DNA of 64,000 nucleotides from Bradyrhizobium sp. CCGUVB1N3 (GTDB lineage: Bacteria; Pseudomonadota; Alphaproteobacteria; Rhizobiales; Xanthobacteraceae). Under the pieces are notes generated by a model that made no database searches, was not told the origin of the DNA, and was given only the letters and a program-made list of their open reading frames with translations. The number at the start of each line of letters is the position of its first letter. The stretch's first letter is position 1. A program made the translations under genes and the position numbers. Below, one piece after another: positions 42,348-51,350 of this stretch. The stretch covers positions 124,001 to 188,000 of the forward strand of contig NZ_JANADR010000002.1 in assembly GCF_024199925.1 (NCBI RefSeq), written 5' to 3'.

Positions 42348-43487
42348 ATGAACCTACGCAATGCTCTGTGTGCCATATGCCTTGTTGGCCTGATCGGCAG
42401 CGGCTCGGCGCAGGCCGGAACCAACGATATCCTGATCGGACTTGACAGCAAGATCACCTATGGTCCTGAAGGCCAAACGAAGGGCGCTCCGGGTAACGAC
42501 GCCGTGCTGGTCATTGATGTTTCCGCCCCCGCCAAACCCAAGATTCGCGCCAGCGTGCCGGTGGCGAACTCCCTGCTGGGGCCGCCCACCAATTTGCAGA
42601 TTACACCGGACGGCAAGTTGGGCCTAGTCGCCAATTCCGTGGTTCACATTCAGGAGGGCAACGCTTGGAAAACGGTCCCCGACGACAAACTGTACGTGAT
42701 TGACCTCACTGCGGCCCCGCCGAAGGTGATCGATGCGGTTACCGTCGGACGGCAGCCGTCGGGCCTGTCGATTTCGAAGAAGGGCGATCTCGCGTTGATT
42801 GCCAACCGAGAGGGCAAAAGTGTCTCTGTTGTCTCGATCCAGGGTACGACGGTCAAAGCCGTCCGCGAAGTGCCGCTGGAGCAGCAGGCCGCGGCCGTAG
42901 TCATCGCGCCTGACGGCAAGCGCGCCTTCGTCTGCCTCAATCTTGCGAACAAAATCGGCGTGTTGGCAATCGATGGACAAGACGTGGCCTACGACAATTC
43001 GATGGACATTCCTTCGGCATTCAATCCTTACAACATCGACATCACGCCAGACGGAAAATACGTCATTGCCTCAAACACCGGCGCACTGAAGAACAACGCT
43101 GATGCGGCGGTGATTATCGAAGCAACCGGCCCACATCCCCACGTGGTCGACTTGATGAGCCCTGGTGTCGGACCGGAAGGTTTCGCGATAGCGCCCGATG
43201 GGAAGACTGCAGCTACCCCGCTGCTGCTTGGCAGTTCGACTAAGAGGGGCGAACTCGTTTTGATGTCGATCGGCACTGGCGGTAGCCTGACGGTAACAGC
43301 GCGTGCGCCGCTTGGCCGCCTGCCGGAGGGCGTCGCTTACAGCCCAAACAGCGACTACCTCTATGTAGCCAACTATCTCGACAGGGACCTGCAGGTATTT
43401 GACCTCGCTGGCGGCAAGCTGACCGAGACGGGGTCCAGGTTGAAGCTGCCGGGACAACCGGCGTCCATGCGAGCACCAGCTCGGTAG
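42348..43487 (+). CDS. Periplasmic YncE-like beta-propeller protein
   Basis: 379 residues from ATG 42348; signal peptide to about residue 23 (LCAICLVGLIGSGSAQA). The rest has repeating propeller blades: LQITPDGKLGLVANS, DGKRAFVCLNLANKIGVLAI, YNIDITPDGKYVIASNTGAL, YSPNSDYLYVANYLDRDLQV. YncE-like proteins bind DNA or partner proteins or support quinoprotein and nitrite-reductase-type systems; the actual role is unknown. Its codon use matches chromosomal genes. No operon partner is clear because the next frame lacks a good start. Confidence 0.8.
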   Translation: MNLRNALCAICLVGLIGSGSAQAGTNDILIGLDSKITYGPEGQTKGAPGNDAVLVIDVSAPAKPKIRASVPVANSLLGPPTNLQITPDGKLGLVANSVVHIQEGNAWKTVPDDKLYVIDLTAAPPKVIDAVTVGRQPSGLSISKKGDLALIANREGKSVSVVSIQGTTVKAVREVPLEQQAAAVVIAPDGKRAFVCLNLANKIGVLAIDGQDVAYDNSMDIPSAFNPYNIDITPDGKYVIASNTGALKNNADAAVIIEATGPHPHVVDLMSPGVGPEGFAIAPDGKTAATPLLLGSSTKRGELVLMSIGTGGSLTVTARAPLGRLPEGVAYSPNSDYLYVANYLDRDLQVFDLAGGKLTETGSRLKLPGQPASMRAPAR

Positions 43488-43513
43488 AGCCGTGCACAAC
43501 CCGTTCTGCCGGC

Positions 43514-44161
43514 GTGCTTTTATGTGCGCGGCCTTGGTCTACCTGCGAGTTCGGCGCTCCGCGCCGTTATCGGGGCTCGCTGCTAGTCTTTCAAGCCGTG
43601 ACACCGAACCAGAAAATGGTACTGCGATATCTCAGCAGCATTTCGGAGAAGTACGAGAGGCAAGACTCAAACTGGATCGAAAAGGGCTACGTATCAAAGG
43701 AAGATGCGTTTGTCATCGCGCTGAACCCTCGACGTATTCCCTTCGACAGTTCCGACACAAACCCACCCCGTATGCTTCAGGCTGCGTATACGGTGGGCCC
43801 CCAATATCTTACCCTCGACAAGACGACTGCCCAGATCGTTGGTTCCGGATATCATTTTCACGGAACCATCAGGAAAGCCCCCAAAGCGGAAGATGCAGGT
43901 GACGCGGCTAAGAGCGGCACTGAAATCTCGACCGGGGTTTTTCAAGACGGGGAACACAACGGGCTCAGCGCGCTACTTTGCTCGCGCGCCGAGATCGCGA
44001 ACCATCGTGGCGAGCTGGACGGGGACTATCAGCTCGCACCCAATTTGCATGCCAACGTTCCCTTGCCAGCGACGTTCCGGCTTCGAGGTATCTACTATGC
44101 GGTGGAGCAAAGCGGCGACGGGTACAAAGTCACACCAGAGAAACACGAGCTGCCAGCTTAA
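43514..44161 (+). CDS. Hypothetical protein, probably 5'-truncated
   Basis: 215-codon frame. From about residue 30 it looks conserved (YLSSISEKYERQDSNWIEKG, YVSKEDAFVIALNPRRIPFD, PPRMLQAAYTVGPQYLTLDK, RLRGIYYAVEQSGDGYKVTP). I recall this as the end of longer rhizobial hypothetical proteins, so the start at GTG 43514 is probably artificial and the N-terminal part has been lost. No catalytic motif visible. It converges on the SMC-type ATPase gene 56 bp away. Confidence 0.5.
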   Translation: MLLCARPWSTCEFGAPRRYRGSLLVFQAVTPNQKMVLRYLSSISEKYERQDSNWIEKGYVSKEDAFVIALNPRRIPFDSSDTNPPRMLQAAYTVGPQYLTLDKTTAQIVGSGYHFHGTIRKAPKAEDAGDAAKSGTEISTGVFQDGEHNGLSALLCSRAEIANHRGELDGDYQLAPNLHANVPLPATFRLRGIYYAVEQSGDGYKVTPEKHELPA

Positions 44162-44217
44162 AGAGCCAGCGCTATTCATGGCCGGAGGTGCCCGCCCCGA
44201 TTGCCTCGTCCTGCATC

Positions 44218-46680
44218 TCAGCGCTTACTCAGTGAACGATAGAATTTCTTGGTACCGCCGCCGGGTGGATCTTCGTACATGAAGCATTCGGCGTACTCGT
44301 CGATCGCTTGCATCACGCCGAGCAGCGACCCGCTAGAAAAGGCGCTGGTCGATCCGGTAGCGAAGTGAGCGACGAAATTCCCGGTTATGCTCGCCATGTG
44401 GGTCTGCAGACCGGCCTCTTGGGCGGCGTCAAGCACGAGGATGCCGGCCGCCTTATGCAGCTTTACAGCGGCTTCGATTGCGGCTGACGCGTTGCCAACC
44501 TGCTTATTGTTATCGTCGAGTGCGAAGTCGATCGGCACGGGTATCTTTACCTTCTGGATGACGTCCAATAGCCGATGTTCGAGATACTGCCGAAGGCGCG
44601 GTGCGGCATCGTCTACTTGGCCTGCCTGTAGAAAGCGGAGCGTAGCGTCACGAACCCGGTTGACCGCGTCGGACTGCGGCAGCACAGCCGTGCGGGCCGT
44701 TCCCTCCAACCGTTGATGTTTCCAGCTTTGGCCGTTGTTCCGGTTGAAGAGCTTCTCTAGCAGAGTGTCGTGGCTCAGCAGGATGACTTGCGGGCCGTTG
44801 GCTTGCATCGGCCGCGCAAACTGTGTGCGAATGAGCTCCATCAGGTGGAATTGGTGGCCGGCGTCAAAGCTCGAAGTGACGTCGTCAAGCACGATGAAAC
44901 GCGGTTCGCCGCCATAAAGCGTCGCGGCCGCTAGGTAGACCGACACTGCAAAGGCGTTGCGGAAGCTCTCTGAAAGAAGTGCCTGCGCTGAGACGTTCCT
45001 CAAAGTGAAAAACTGCGAAAGCCCGATGGAAAGAGCCTCCGCGCCATCGGCCTTGGCCAGGGACGGTTTGACGGGCTCGTACATGATGGACCCGAAGAAC
45101 TTCTGGCATAGCGGCTCGACCGCCGCGAGACGCCGCTTTGACAAGTCGGCCTCAGCAGCCGCGAAAGTGTCGCTTGCTTTGTCCAGAAAACCCTTGATGC
45201 GATTGATCGCAGCAAGCTTGCTGGTAACCTTGGCGAGGCCGGCCTGTGCGTCAAGAACGTCCTTCCAGGCCTTTTGGAGGCGGCGCGCCGCTTCGACCGC
45301 GCTCGTGACGGCGACCAGAGAGGCTGGCAACTCCTTTTCGAGGGCCTCTCGCTTCGTCTTCGTATCTTGCAACGCAGCCGCAGCACGTTCCAGCAAAGTT
45401 GAGCGCCACGCCCAGAGGTCGCGCACCTCACTTTCAGTCAACGCTAGCTCCGCTCTCTTGCCGAGCGCCGCGAACATTAGTTGGTCGCCACCTTCAGCAT
45501 GCGCCTCTTCAAGTTTGCGGAGCTCGCCCCATCCTCCGCCTTTCCATTCGGTCTCAAGCTTTGCTGTACAATCCTCGAGTTCCTGGAACGCCGCCAAACG
45601 GGCTTCCAGCCCTGGAAGCAGAGATCCTGCGCTCTCCTGCTCGCACGCCGGGCACTGATTCTTGTTAGGCCACGAATCATCGCACAGAACCGCTCGGCTC
45701 GCGGCGTATAGGGCCTTGAGGAGCTTTCCGGCGGTCCGCGACATCGCCTGATCCCGTTCGGTCGCAAGGGAGAGCAGCTTCTTAAAGTTGTCGTCGGATG
45801 GGCCTACCGAAATCCGGCTGGCGATCATCGTCTCCTGCCGCTGCAGGCCCGCAAGGCGTGCCGGAGCGTCTCCACCTTCGGCTTTTTTGATGGCCTCGAC
45901 GCAGTCGTCGATGACAATCTCGCCGAACAGTTTGCCGGTGCAGTGGGGGTTCAGAATCGCAATTTGGTGAAGGGCGTTGTGAGCTTTGAGTACCGCAGCC
46001 GCATGATCCTTCTGGTCAAGCAACGACGTCTGGGTCAGCGCCTGGAAGGCGCTGACGGCCTCCGCTTGCTGCTTGATGATCGTCGCCTTCAGTGAGGTAT
46101 CTTGCTGGTTGAGGGCTTTGACATCGAAATGGTTGTTGAACGCCCTCGTGTTCGAAAGTGCCTGGAGTTCCTGACGAAGCGCCGAGTACGCGGCAAGTCC
46201 TAGCAGGCCGGCAAAGGCGCGGCCGCGCTCGAGGGCCTTGTCATCAATGAACGATTGTAGCGTCTTGTGATCTAGGAGCACGAAATCGCGGTTGAGGGAG
46301 GCGAGCAACTTTTCGCCGTCAACGCCTTTGGGCGCAGAAACCTTTCGCGCGCCAGCCACGTCGCGCGTGATCGAAATGGTGACGGGCTTGCCGGCGCCAT
46401 CTGGGTGTACGGTCAGCTTGATCGTCCCCGTGCTCTTCGAGTGGAAGCGGTTCAGGTAGTAGCCGTCGCCCCCCTCAGAGGCCGGCAACTCGTCGAGTTT
46501 GGGGATACGCTTGCGCAGCGCGTACGTTAGGGCGTCGAAGATCGAGCTTTTGCCGACGCCGTTCGGAGCGGAAACCGAGTTCACGGCGTCGTGGGTGAAA
46601 TTCAGGACGAGCGGATCACCCTCGTTGTTGATGCCGCGGAAGCCTTCGACTTCAAGACACTCGAGAAACCAGCCGCTCAC
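44218..46680 (-). CDS. SMC/Rad50-type ATPase with zinc hook
   Basis: 820 residues from GTG 46680, which overlaps the stop of the 65-aa gene (GTGA); the longer frame to 47091 is rejected. Walker A APNGVGKSS at 38-46, two coiled-coil arms around a CPAC hook (343-346, in NKNQCPACEQ), then a signature-like region (SAQALLSESFRNAFAVSVYL) and Walker B FIVLDD (595-600) with the D-loop SSFDAGHQ. A C-terminal extension of about 180 residues is unusual for Rad50-like proteins. Probably a DNA-acting ATPase in a defence or plasmid-restriction system. Confidence 0.75.
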   Translation of the reverse strand: MSGWFLECLEVEGFRGINNEGDPLVLNFTHDAVNSVSAPNGVGKSSIFDALTYALRKRIPKLDELPASEGGDGYYLNRFHSKSTGTIKLTVHPDGAGKPVTISITRDVAGARKVSAPKGVDGEKLLASLNRDFVLLDHKTLQSFIDDKALERGRAFAGLLGLAAYSALRQELQALSNTRAFNNHFDVKALNQQDTSLKATIIKQQAEAVSAFQALTQTSLLDQKDHAAAVLKAHNALHQIAILNPHCTGKLFGEIVIDDCVEAIKKAEGGDAPARLAGLQRQETMIASRISVGPSDDNFKKLLSLATERDQAMSRTAGKLLKALYAASRAVLCDDSWPNKNQCPACEQESAGSLLPGLEARLAAFQELEDCTAKLETEWKGGGWGELRKLEEAHAEGGDQLMFAALGKRAELALTESEVRDLWAWRSTLLERAAAALQDTKTKREALEKELPASLVAVTSAVEAARRLQKAWKDVLDAQAGLAKVTSKLAAINRIKGFLDKASDTFAAAEADLSKRRLAAVEPLCQKFFGSIMYEPVKPSLAKADGAEALSIGLSQFFTLRNVSAQALLSESFRNAFAVSVYLAAATLYGGEPRFIVLDDVTSSFDAGHQFHLMELIRTQFARPMQANGPQVILLSHDTLLEKLFNRNNGQSWKHQRLEGTARTAVLPQSDAVNRVRDATLRFLQAGQVDDAAPRLRQYLEHRLLDVIQKVKIPVPIDFALDDNNKQVGNASAAIEAAVKLHKAAGILVLDAAQEAGLQTHMASITGNFVAHFATGSTSAFSSGSLLGVMQAIDEYAECFMYEDPPGGGTKKFYRSLSKR

Positions 46681-46874
46681 GACGCCCCCTTCGGGGTCTG
46701 CACCAGGGCCGCGAGAAGCTGATCCAGGATCCCGTCGGCGTCGGCGCCGGCGATCAAATCCTCGAGCCGGGCGGCAAGGACAGGTCCTAAGATACCATCG
46801 AGCCCGGATACCTCCTTCGCATATGTCGCAAGATTGTCTGGCAACGGTGCGGTGTCGTCGAACTTGAAAGCCAT
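46677..46874 (-). CDS. Small helical partner of the SMC-type ATPase
   Basis: 65 residues from ATG 46874: MAFKFDDTAPLPDNLATYAK, then VSGLDGILGPVLAARLEDLI and ADGILDQLLAALVQTP. All helical, acidic, no motif. The stop overlaps the GTG of the ATPase, so the two are made in a fixed ratio, as expected of complex partners. By position it could be the small middle component of an SMC-like system, but I cannot assign it to a family. Confidence 0.6.
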   Translation of the reverse strand: MAFKFDDTAPLPDNLATYAKEVSGLDGILGPVLAARLEDLIAGADADGILDQLLAALVQTPKGAS

Positions 46875-47098
46875 TGATTGCTCCCCCTGCTTCTATCGTC
46901 GCTAACCTCAACGCAACTTTCAATAGAACGAAAGGGTTATTGCCCTTCGCCTCGCTGCAGACGGGGTGACCAACGCGACTCGGAGACGGGCGAGCGGAAG
47001 CCCATCGAGCATCGAAGCTGTACCAAGATGTGAGCGCTACCGTTAGAGACAGCGCTTGAGGCCACTGGGACTGAAAAGCCTCTGTTAACAACTTTATT

Positions 47099-47152
47099 AG
47101 TCATTCAACTGACTCCATTTGCGACCAAACCTTATCAGTCAGCGAACTGACT
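47099..47152. promoter_or_regulatory. Twin 16-bp palindromes, operator candidates
   Basis: AGTCATTCAACTGACT (47099-47114) and AGTCAGCGAACTGACT (47137-47152) share AGTCA-N6-TGACT, spaced 38 bp centre to centre. They lie in the gap between the PRTase gene and the 65-aa/ATPase operon, 225-280 bp upstream of the latter. The surrounding bases (TTATYAG before, CYRTTTG after) are also repeated, so the whole ~32-bp unit is duplicated. Confidence 0.5.
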
Positions 47153-47254
47153 CCGTTTGTGTAATTCTCTTATCAGCACCCAACCCGGATGGGCACGTCA
47201 TTACGATCAGGCCGCGAGCGTCACGCCGGTTCACGGGTCGCCGCGAAGTACCAA

Positions 47255-47905
47255 CTATAACTTCAGCAGATCGTCTTCGGAGAGTTCTTCAAACGGATTT
47301 GGAATCGCGCGTCTGGCAACGAAAAGACCGATCACGCGGGCTTGTGGAGCGCGCTCCAAAATCATTTCCTTGATTGCCTTGAAATGGGAGCCGGTCGTGA
47401 GAACATCGTCGAAAATCCCGACGATACCCCGCAAGTTTTGCAGCCGATTTTCGACGATCCTATAGTTTTGTTTGAGTTCGGCCGGCGACTTCCTGTGGCC
47501 ACCCTTGAACGTGTCAGTGGAGGCGATCTGCTCGACTAGCTCCCGAACATCTGGTGGGGTCGCAGCGCGGATTCCTCTGCATACCTGAACCATCCGATCA
47601 TCGTAAGCCGGGTCGGTCTTCGCCTTCGATGGTGGAATGGGGACAATCGTGGCCTGGTCCAGCCATTCCGCACTCAGAACCGCAGACAAGTCACGAGCAC
47701 ATCTTGCGATCGCTGGCGCCTTGTAATGGTAGCCGCCATCGCCGCGCTTCTTCTGAAGATTGTGGATCAGTTGGTTGGTATCGCCGCCTCGCCAGCCCTT
47801 ACCTGCTGTGTACTCATAGAGATAATGACAGTCGTCACTCTCGTCGAGGTACCAGTGGTCCCGCCGGTTTGTTTCGTCAATTTGCTGAAGCAGGCGTGCC
47901 ATCAC
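47255..47905 (-). CDS. Phosphoribosyltransferase-fold protein (DprA partner)
   Basis: 216 residues from GTG 47905 (or ATG 47902). The PRTase-like domain shows TIVPIPPSKAKTDPAYDDRM and the PRPP-loop-like IVGIFDDVLTTGSHFKAIKE near the C-terminus, a ComF-like layout without the N-terminal zinc finger. It overlaps the end of the dprA-like gene by 29 bases, so they form one operon. In natural competence DprA and ComF work together; here the pair stands alone in an island with other conflict genes, so a defence role is plausible. Confidence 0.7.
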   Translation of the reverse strand: MMARLLQQIDETNRRDHWYLDESDDCHYLYEYTAGKGWRGGDTNQLIHNLQKKRGDGGYHYKAPAIARCARDLSAVLSAEWLDQATIVPIPPSKAKTDPAYDDRMVQVCRGIRAATPPDVRELVEQIASTDTFKGGHRKSPAELKQNYRIVENRLQNLRGIVGIFDDVLTTGSHFKAIKEMILERAPQARVIGLFVARRAIPNPFEELSEDDLLKL

Positions 47906-48794
47906 CTAATACGCCCAAGATATCGGCGAGGTCGCGGACACGAATCGCGCCTCGCTTCTCGAAGCTCGCCGGCCAGGTGATGCCATCCCGCTTGAAGCAA
48001 GAATCGAGGATGAACAGCTTGCGGCCCTGCTGAAGTGCGGCACGAGCCTGCGTGAGCGTCCCGCTCGTGTCGCTGGCCTCCACGATAACCGTCCCCTCCG
48101 TGAGCGCGCTCATCGTGACATTCCGCTCGGGAAAGAACAGCTTGTTCTGCGGCACATACTGACTAGCGTATCGCAGCACTGGCACCTGCGAAATGAGCAG
48201 ATGCTGCTCCGCGATCTTGCGTTGGAGAACCTGGTTTTCCTTCGGGTAATAGATTCCGATCGGCGTGCCGATCACCGCAATGGTGTGGCCCTTCGCCTCG
48301 ATCGCGGCTGTATGAGCTGCGGTGTCGATACCGGTCGCTAATCCCGACACGACGGTGAAGCCGCGTTCGACCAATGCACGTGAGAGCTTACCCGCACGCA
48401 GTTTCCCCTCTTCGCTCGCATTGCGGCTGCCTACGATGGCGACACACCGGGTCTCGACGAGTTCCCAAGCGCCTTGGAAGTACAGCATCTCTACGGGATG
48501 CCTCGCGTCTCGGAGCTTCGAAGGATAATTCCCAGTAAGATTCAGCCGGGTGCCAAACCTGCAGATGCCAGCCTTCTTAAGTGCTGCCAGAACCTCCGCA
48601 GCGCAAGCGTCAGCTACAGCACCCGGAACGAAATCGGATGGGACGGCAGTCGGATCGGAAGCGAACTTCTCTGCGATCGTTTTGAAGGTCGCGCCCTTCT
48701 CGAGCCACAGCGCCTCGTACGCTCCGAGCTCCCTGCGCGGCGAGATCGACCGTACGGCGGGTCCGTCATTCATTCGTGCAAGCAGGTTCATCAT
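47877..48794 (-). CDS. DprA/Smf-family protein
   Basis: 305 residues from ATG 48794. The Rossmann (SLOG-like) domain has CVAIVGSRNASEEGKLRAGK, FTVVSGLATGIDTAAHTAAI, GHTIAVIGTPIGIYYPKENQ and GTVIVEASDTSGTLTQARAA, close to DprA. The classical DprA has an N-terminal SAM and C-terminal winged helix; here both are replaced by unrelated extensions (residues 1-90 and 275-305), so this is a divergent subtype. DprA loads RecA on single-stranded DNA; the substrate here is unknown. Confidence 0.75.
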   Translation of the reverse strand: MMNLLARMNDGPAVRSISPRRELGAYEALWLEKGATFKTIAEKFASDPTAVPSDFVPGAVADACAAEVLAALKKAGICRFGTRLNLTGNYPSKLRDARHPVEMLYFQGAWELVETRCVAIVGSRNASEEGKLRAGKLSRALVERGFTVVSGLATGIDTAAHTAAIEAKGHTIAVIGTPIGIYYPKENQVLQRKIAEQHLLISQVPVLRYASQYVPQNKLFFPERNVTMSALTEGTVIVEASDTSGTLTQARAALQQGRKLFILDSCFKRDGITWPASFEKRGAIRVRDLADILGVLGDGTPASAN

Positions 48795-49050
48795 CCAACC
48801 CTAGCCACCCCCTGCGGCGGCGTCGAATCCACAGTGACGAAGTCCACTAGTTTGAGGAGCCAACATTTGTGGGCAAAAAGTTCAAAAGCCAGTTTAGTGG
48901 ATGAGAAGAACAAATCAAGAACAAATAGATAACTCATTAAGTATCATATGGTTACGTGGTGAACGAGAGGTGAATTCGGTGTCGGGCCCACGGCTTACTG
49001 CGCCATCATCGCAGCGTCAGTGAAGCATACCAGCTTCGGACACGCGTGAT
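48795..49050. other. Intergenic region upstream of dprA-like gene
   Basis: Locally AT-rich around 48900-48955, the likely promoter region for the minus-strand dprA-PRTase operon. The motif AAGAACAAAT occurs twice in near-direct repeat around 48907-48930. No gene. Confidence 0.4.
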
Positions 49051-50476
49051 GGGGATGTCCCGATCGCTGTTGAACTAGGTCGGGCCGACGTTGCCGGAAT
49101 GAATGTTACGCGGCCCTCGTGACGTGGGCAACGGGGTTGATCGTCATGCGATTGTGGCGAGCTTGAAGAGCCGCACGCAGAACCGACAATTGCTTATGCG
49201 CCTTCAATCGTCGGAAGCCCTTGTTGGCCTCGATCATGCCGGCCGCGACCCATCGCAAGGCCATACCGGCATCCCGCCAGCGTTTGACGTTGCGCGTGAC
49301 ACGGCGAATGGTGCCCATCATGTTCTCGGCGATGTTGGTACAGGCGAGCGATCGACGAAGCTCCTTCGGCAACTTCAACCGGACGACAGTCAGGATTTCA
49401 TCGAGGCCTTCGAGGATGCTCGCCGCTACGCCGGGCCATTGCTGGTCGAGTCGACGCGCGAGATTGCGGATCAGTTTTTCAGCCTTGTCGGCGTCATCGA
49501 GCTCCCAGGCCTGGCGCAGCACCCGACGGGTGGCCGCATGATGCTCTTTCGGCAGGCGTTCCATGATGTTGTGTCGCCTTGTGGATCTGGCAGCGCTGGA
49601 TCGCTGCGGCCGAACCGAAGGTGCGGCGGATCGCCTTCGACAACGCCTTCGCACCGTCGGCGATGAACAGTCTTGGCGCCGTCGGGTCGAGCCCCGCGCG
49701 AGACCAGGTTGTCCAGCAGGGTCTGAACCGTTGCGGCATTCTCGGTCGCCCCTTCCACCAGCGCCAGCGGATGCTTGTTGCCTTCGCCGTCAACCCCGAT
49801 CGCGGCGACCAGCACGAGATCCTCGCCGAGATGCAGCCCGTCGATTTGGACCACCAGAAGGTCGAGCGCGGACAGATCGGCAGCCATGAAGTCGGCCAGC
49901 CGCGCCGCCGACAGCGCTACGAACCTCCGCGAGGCCGCCGACTTCGAAACCCCCGATCCGGGCGGTGCCGGCACGTCTCCCTCGGGCAGCCGGCGCGGCC
50001 GAACCGGCGCGTCGACACATTGATCAGCATCAGGTTCATCGCCCAGCGACCGAGCCAGTCCTCCTGCGCTGCCGTTTCCCAGCTCGGGATCGTGACCTCG
50101 CGGCCGTCCACGCCCCGGACCCGCGGGCGCTCGACCTCGATCTTGCCGCCGTGGAAGCCGATCCGTCCGCGCGTTCGGCCCCAACGGTGCGCCCGCCGCG
50201 CCGCATCGCGACCGTGGCGCGGCCCGCAGGCCGCCGTGACATCCGCCTCCATCATCGTGCCGAGCGCCTCGATCCCGCCGCAAGGCAGAACCGATCAAAG
50301 CTCGCCCGCACTTCTGTAAACGCTTCGTCGACAGCCCCAGTCGGCGGCCAACCAGCCGGTGTGATATCTCTCGTCATGGCGTTGCTCTCCTTTGAGGAAT
50401 CAGCACCCCGAGCCTACCGGCTCAAGGTGGGCAACGCCGACCTCTTCAGAAAATCAACAGAACCCGGGACATCCCC
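49051..50476 (-). mobile_element. Decayed IS256-type element
   Basis: Ends show inverted similarity: GGGGATGTCCCGATCGCTGT from 49051 and GGGGATGTCCCGGGTTCTGT inward from 50476. No matching target duplication outside. The transposase inside has several frameshifts. Confidence 0.65.
49106..50377 (-). pseudogene. IS256-type transposase with several frameshifts
   Basis: Starts at ATG 50377 after AAAGGAGAG (MTRDITPAGWPPTGAVDEAF). Successive frames give RTRGRIGFHGGKIEVERPRV, then LLVVQIDGLHLGEDLVLVAA (first Asp), and finally ERLPKEHHAATRRVLRQAWE with SLACTNIAENMMGTIRRVTR (Glu region) to the stop at 49106. At least three frame changes are needed to join them, so the gene is dead. Subtype differs from the element at 426. 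Confidence 0.8.
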
Positions 50477-50540
50477 GCGACCATCTATTGGTCACCCCCA
50501 ATCTGACGTCACGGTAGTTTCTGCCTGACCTGGCTAGAAA

Positions 50541-51350
50541 TCACTCCGCTGCTTCAGCGCCATGGCTTTTGAACTCCGCAAACTTCGCTGCCATCGTCGG
50601 ATTGGAGCGAGTCAACTTCTTGATCGTCACGTCCTGCGCCTTGTCGTTCGCGAGGCGCAGGTTGCGGTCCGCGCCGATCAGCGCATCTTTGGTCTTCTGC
50701 AGATGATCAATGGACTTGTCGATCTCGGTGATTGCGGTCTGGAAATTCCTGGAAGCCAGATCGTAGTTCTTCGAGAACGCCGTCTTAAAGGTCTCTAGCT
50801 GGCTTTCAAACTGGGTGATGTCGATGTTCTGCGCCTTCACCAGCGCCAGCTCAGTCTTGTACTTCAGCGAGTTGATCGCGGCATTCCGCAAGAGCGTAAT
50901 CATCGGCAGGAAGAACTGCGGCCGGATAACATACATTTTCGGATAGCGGTGGAAGACGTCGACAATGCCGGCGTTGTAGAGTTCGTTGTCCGGCTCAAGC
51001 AAGGAGACCAGGATGGCATACTCACAGCCCTTCTCGGTCCGGTCCCGGTCAAGCTCCTTGAGGAAGTCCTCGTTCTTGCTCTTCGTGGCGGTTTTGTCGC
51101 TTTCGTTCTTCATCTCGAACATGATCGAGATGATCTCGGTGCCGGCGTCGTCCGAGTCGCGGAAGATATAGTCGCCCTTGCTGCCGGTCCGCGTGTCATT
51201 GTCCTTCTCGAAGTACGCCCGCGGAAAGGCCATCGAGCGCACCCGGTTGAACTCGGTCTCACAGTGCTGTTCGAGGGTCTCGCCAACCATCTTGGTCGAG
51301 AGGCGGGCCTTCATGTCCTTCAGGCGCTCGATCGCGTCGTCGCGATCCAT
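50541..51350 (-). pseudogene. DUF2130 protein, C-terminal part
   Basis: From about 51345 the frame reads [20 protein letters not shown], then [40 protein letters not shown] and [20 protein letters not shown], the conserved second half of DUF2130. The coiled-coil first half (about 170 residues) is missing. An ATG at 51350 could start a 269-residue protein at the junction. Its truncated 5' end meets the truncated 5' end of the TOTE helicase head to head. Function of DUF2130 is unknown; it often sits in mobile or defence regions. Confidence 0.75.

Noticed and set aside
46681..47091. N-terminal 137-codon extension of the zinc-hook ATPase
   Set aside because: Composition is Arg/Pro/Ser-rich without pattern, overlaps the 65-aa gene in another frame, and the GTG at 46680 is coupled to that gene's stop.
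47099..47152. CRISPR array
   Set aside because: Only two imperfect repeat units with a short spacer; better read as paired operators. No cas genes in the window.
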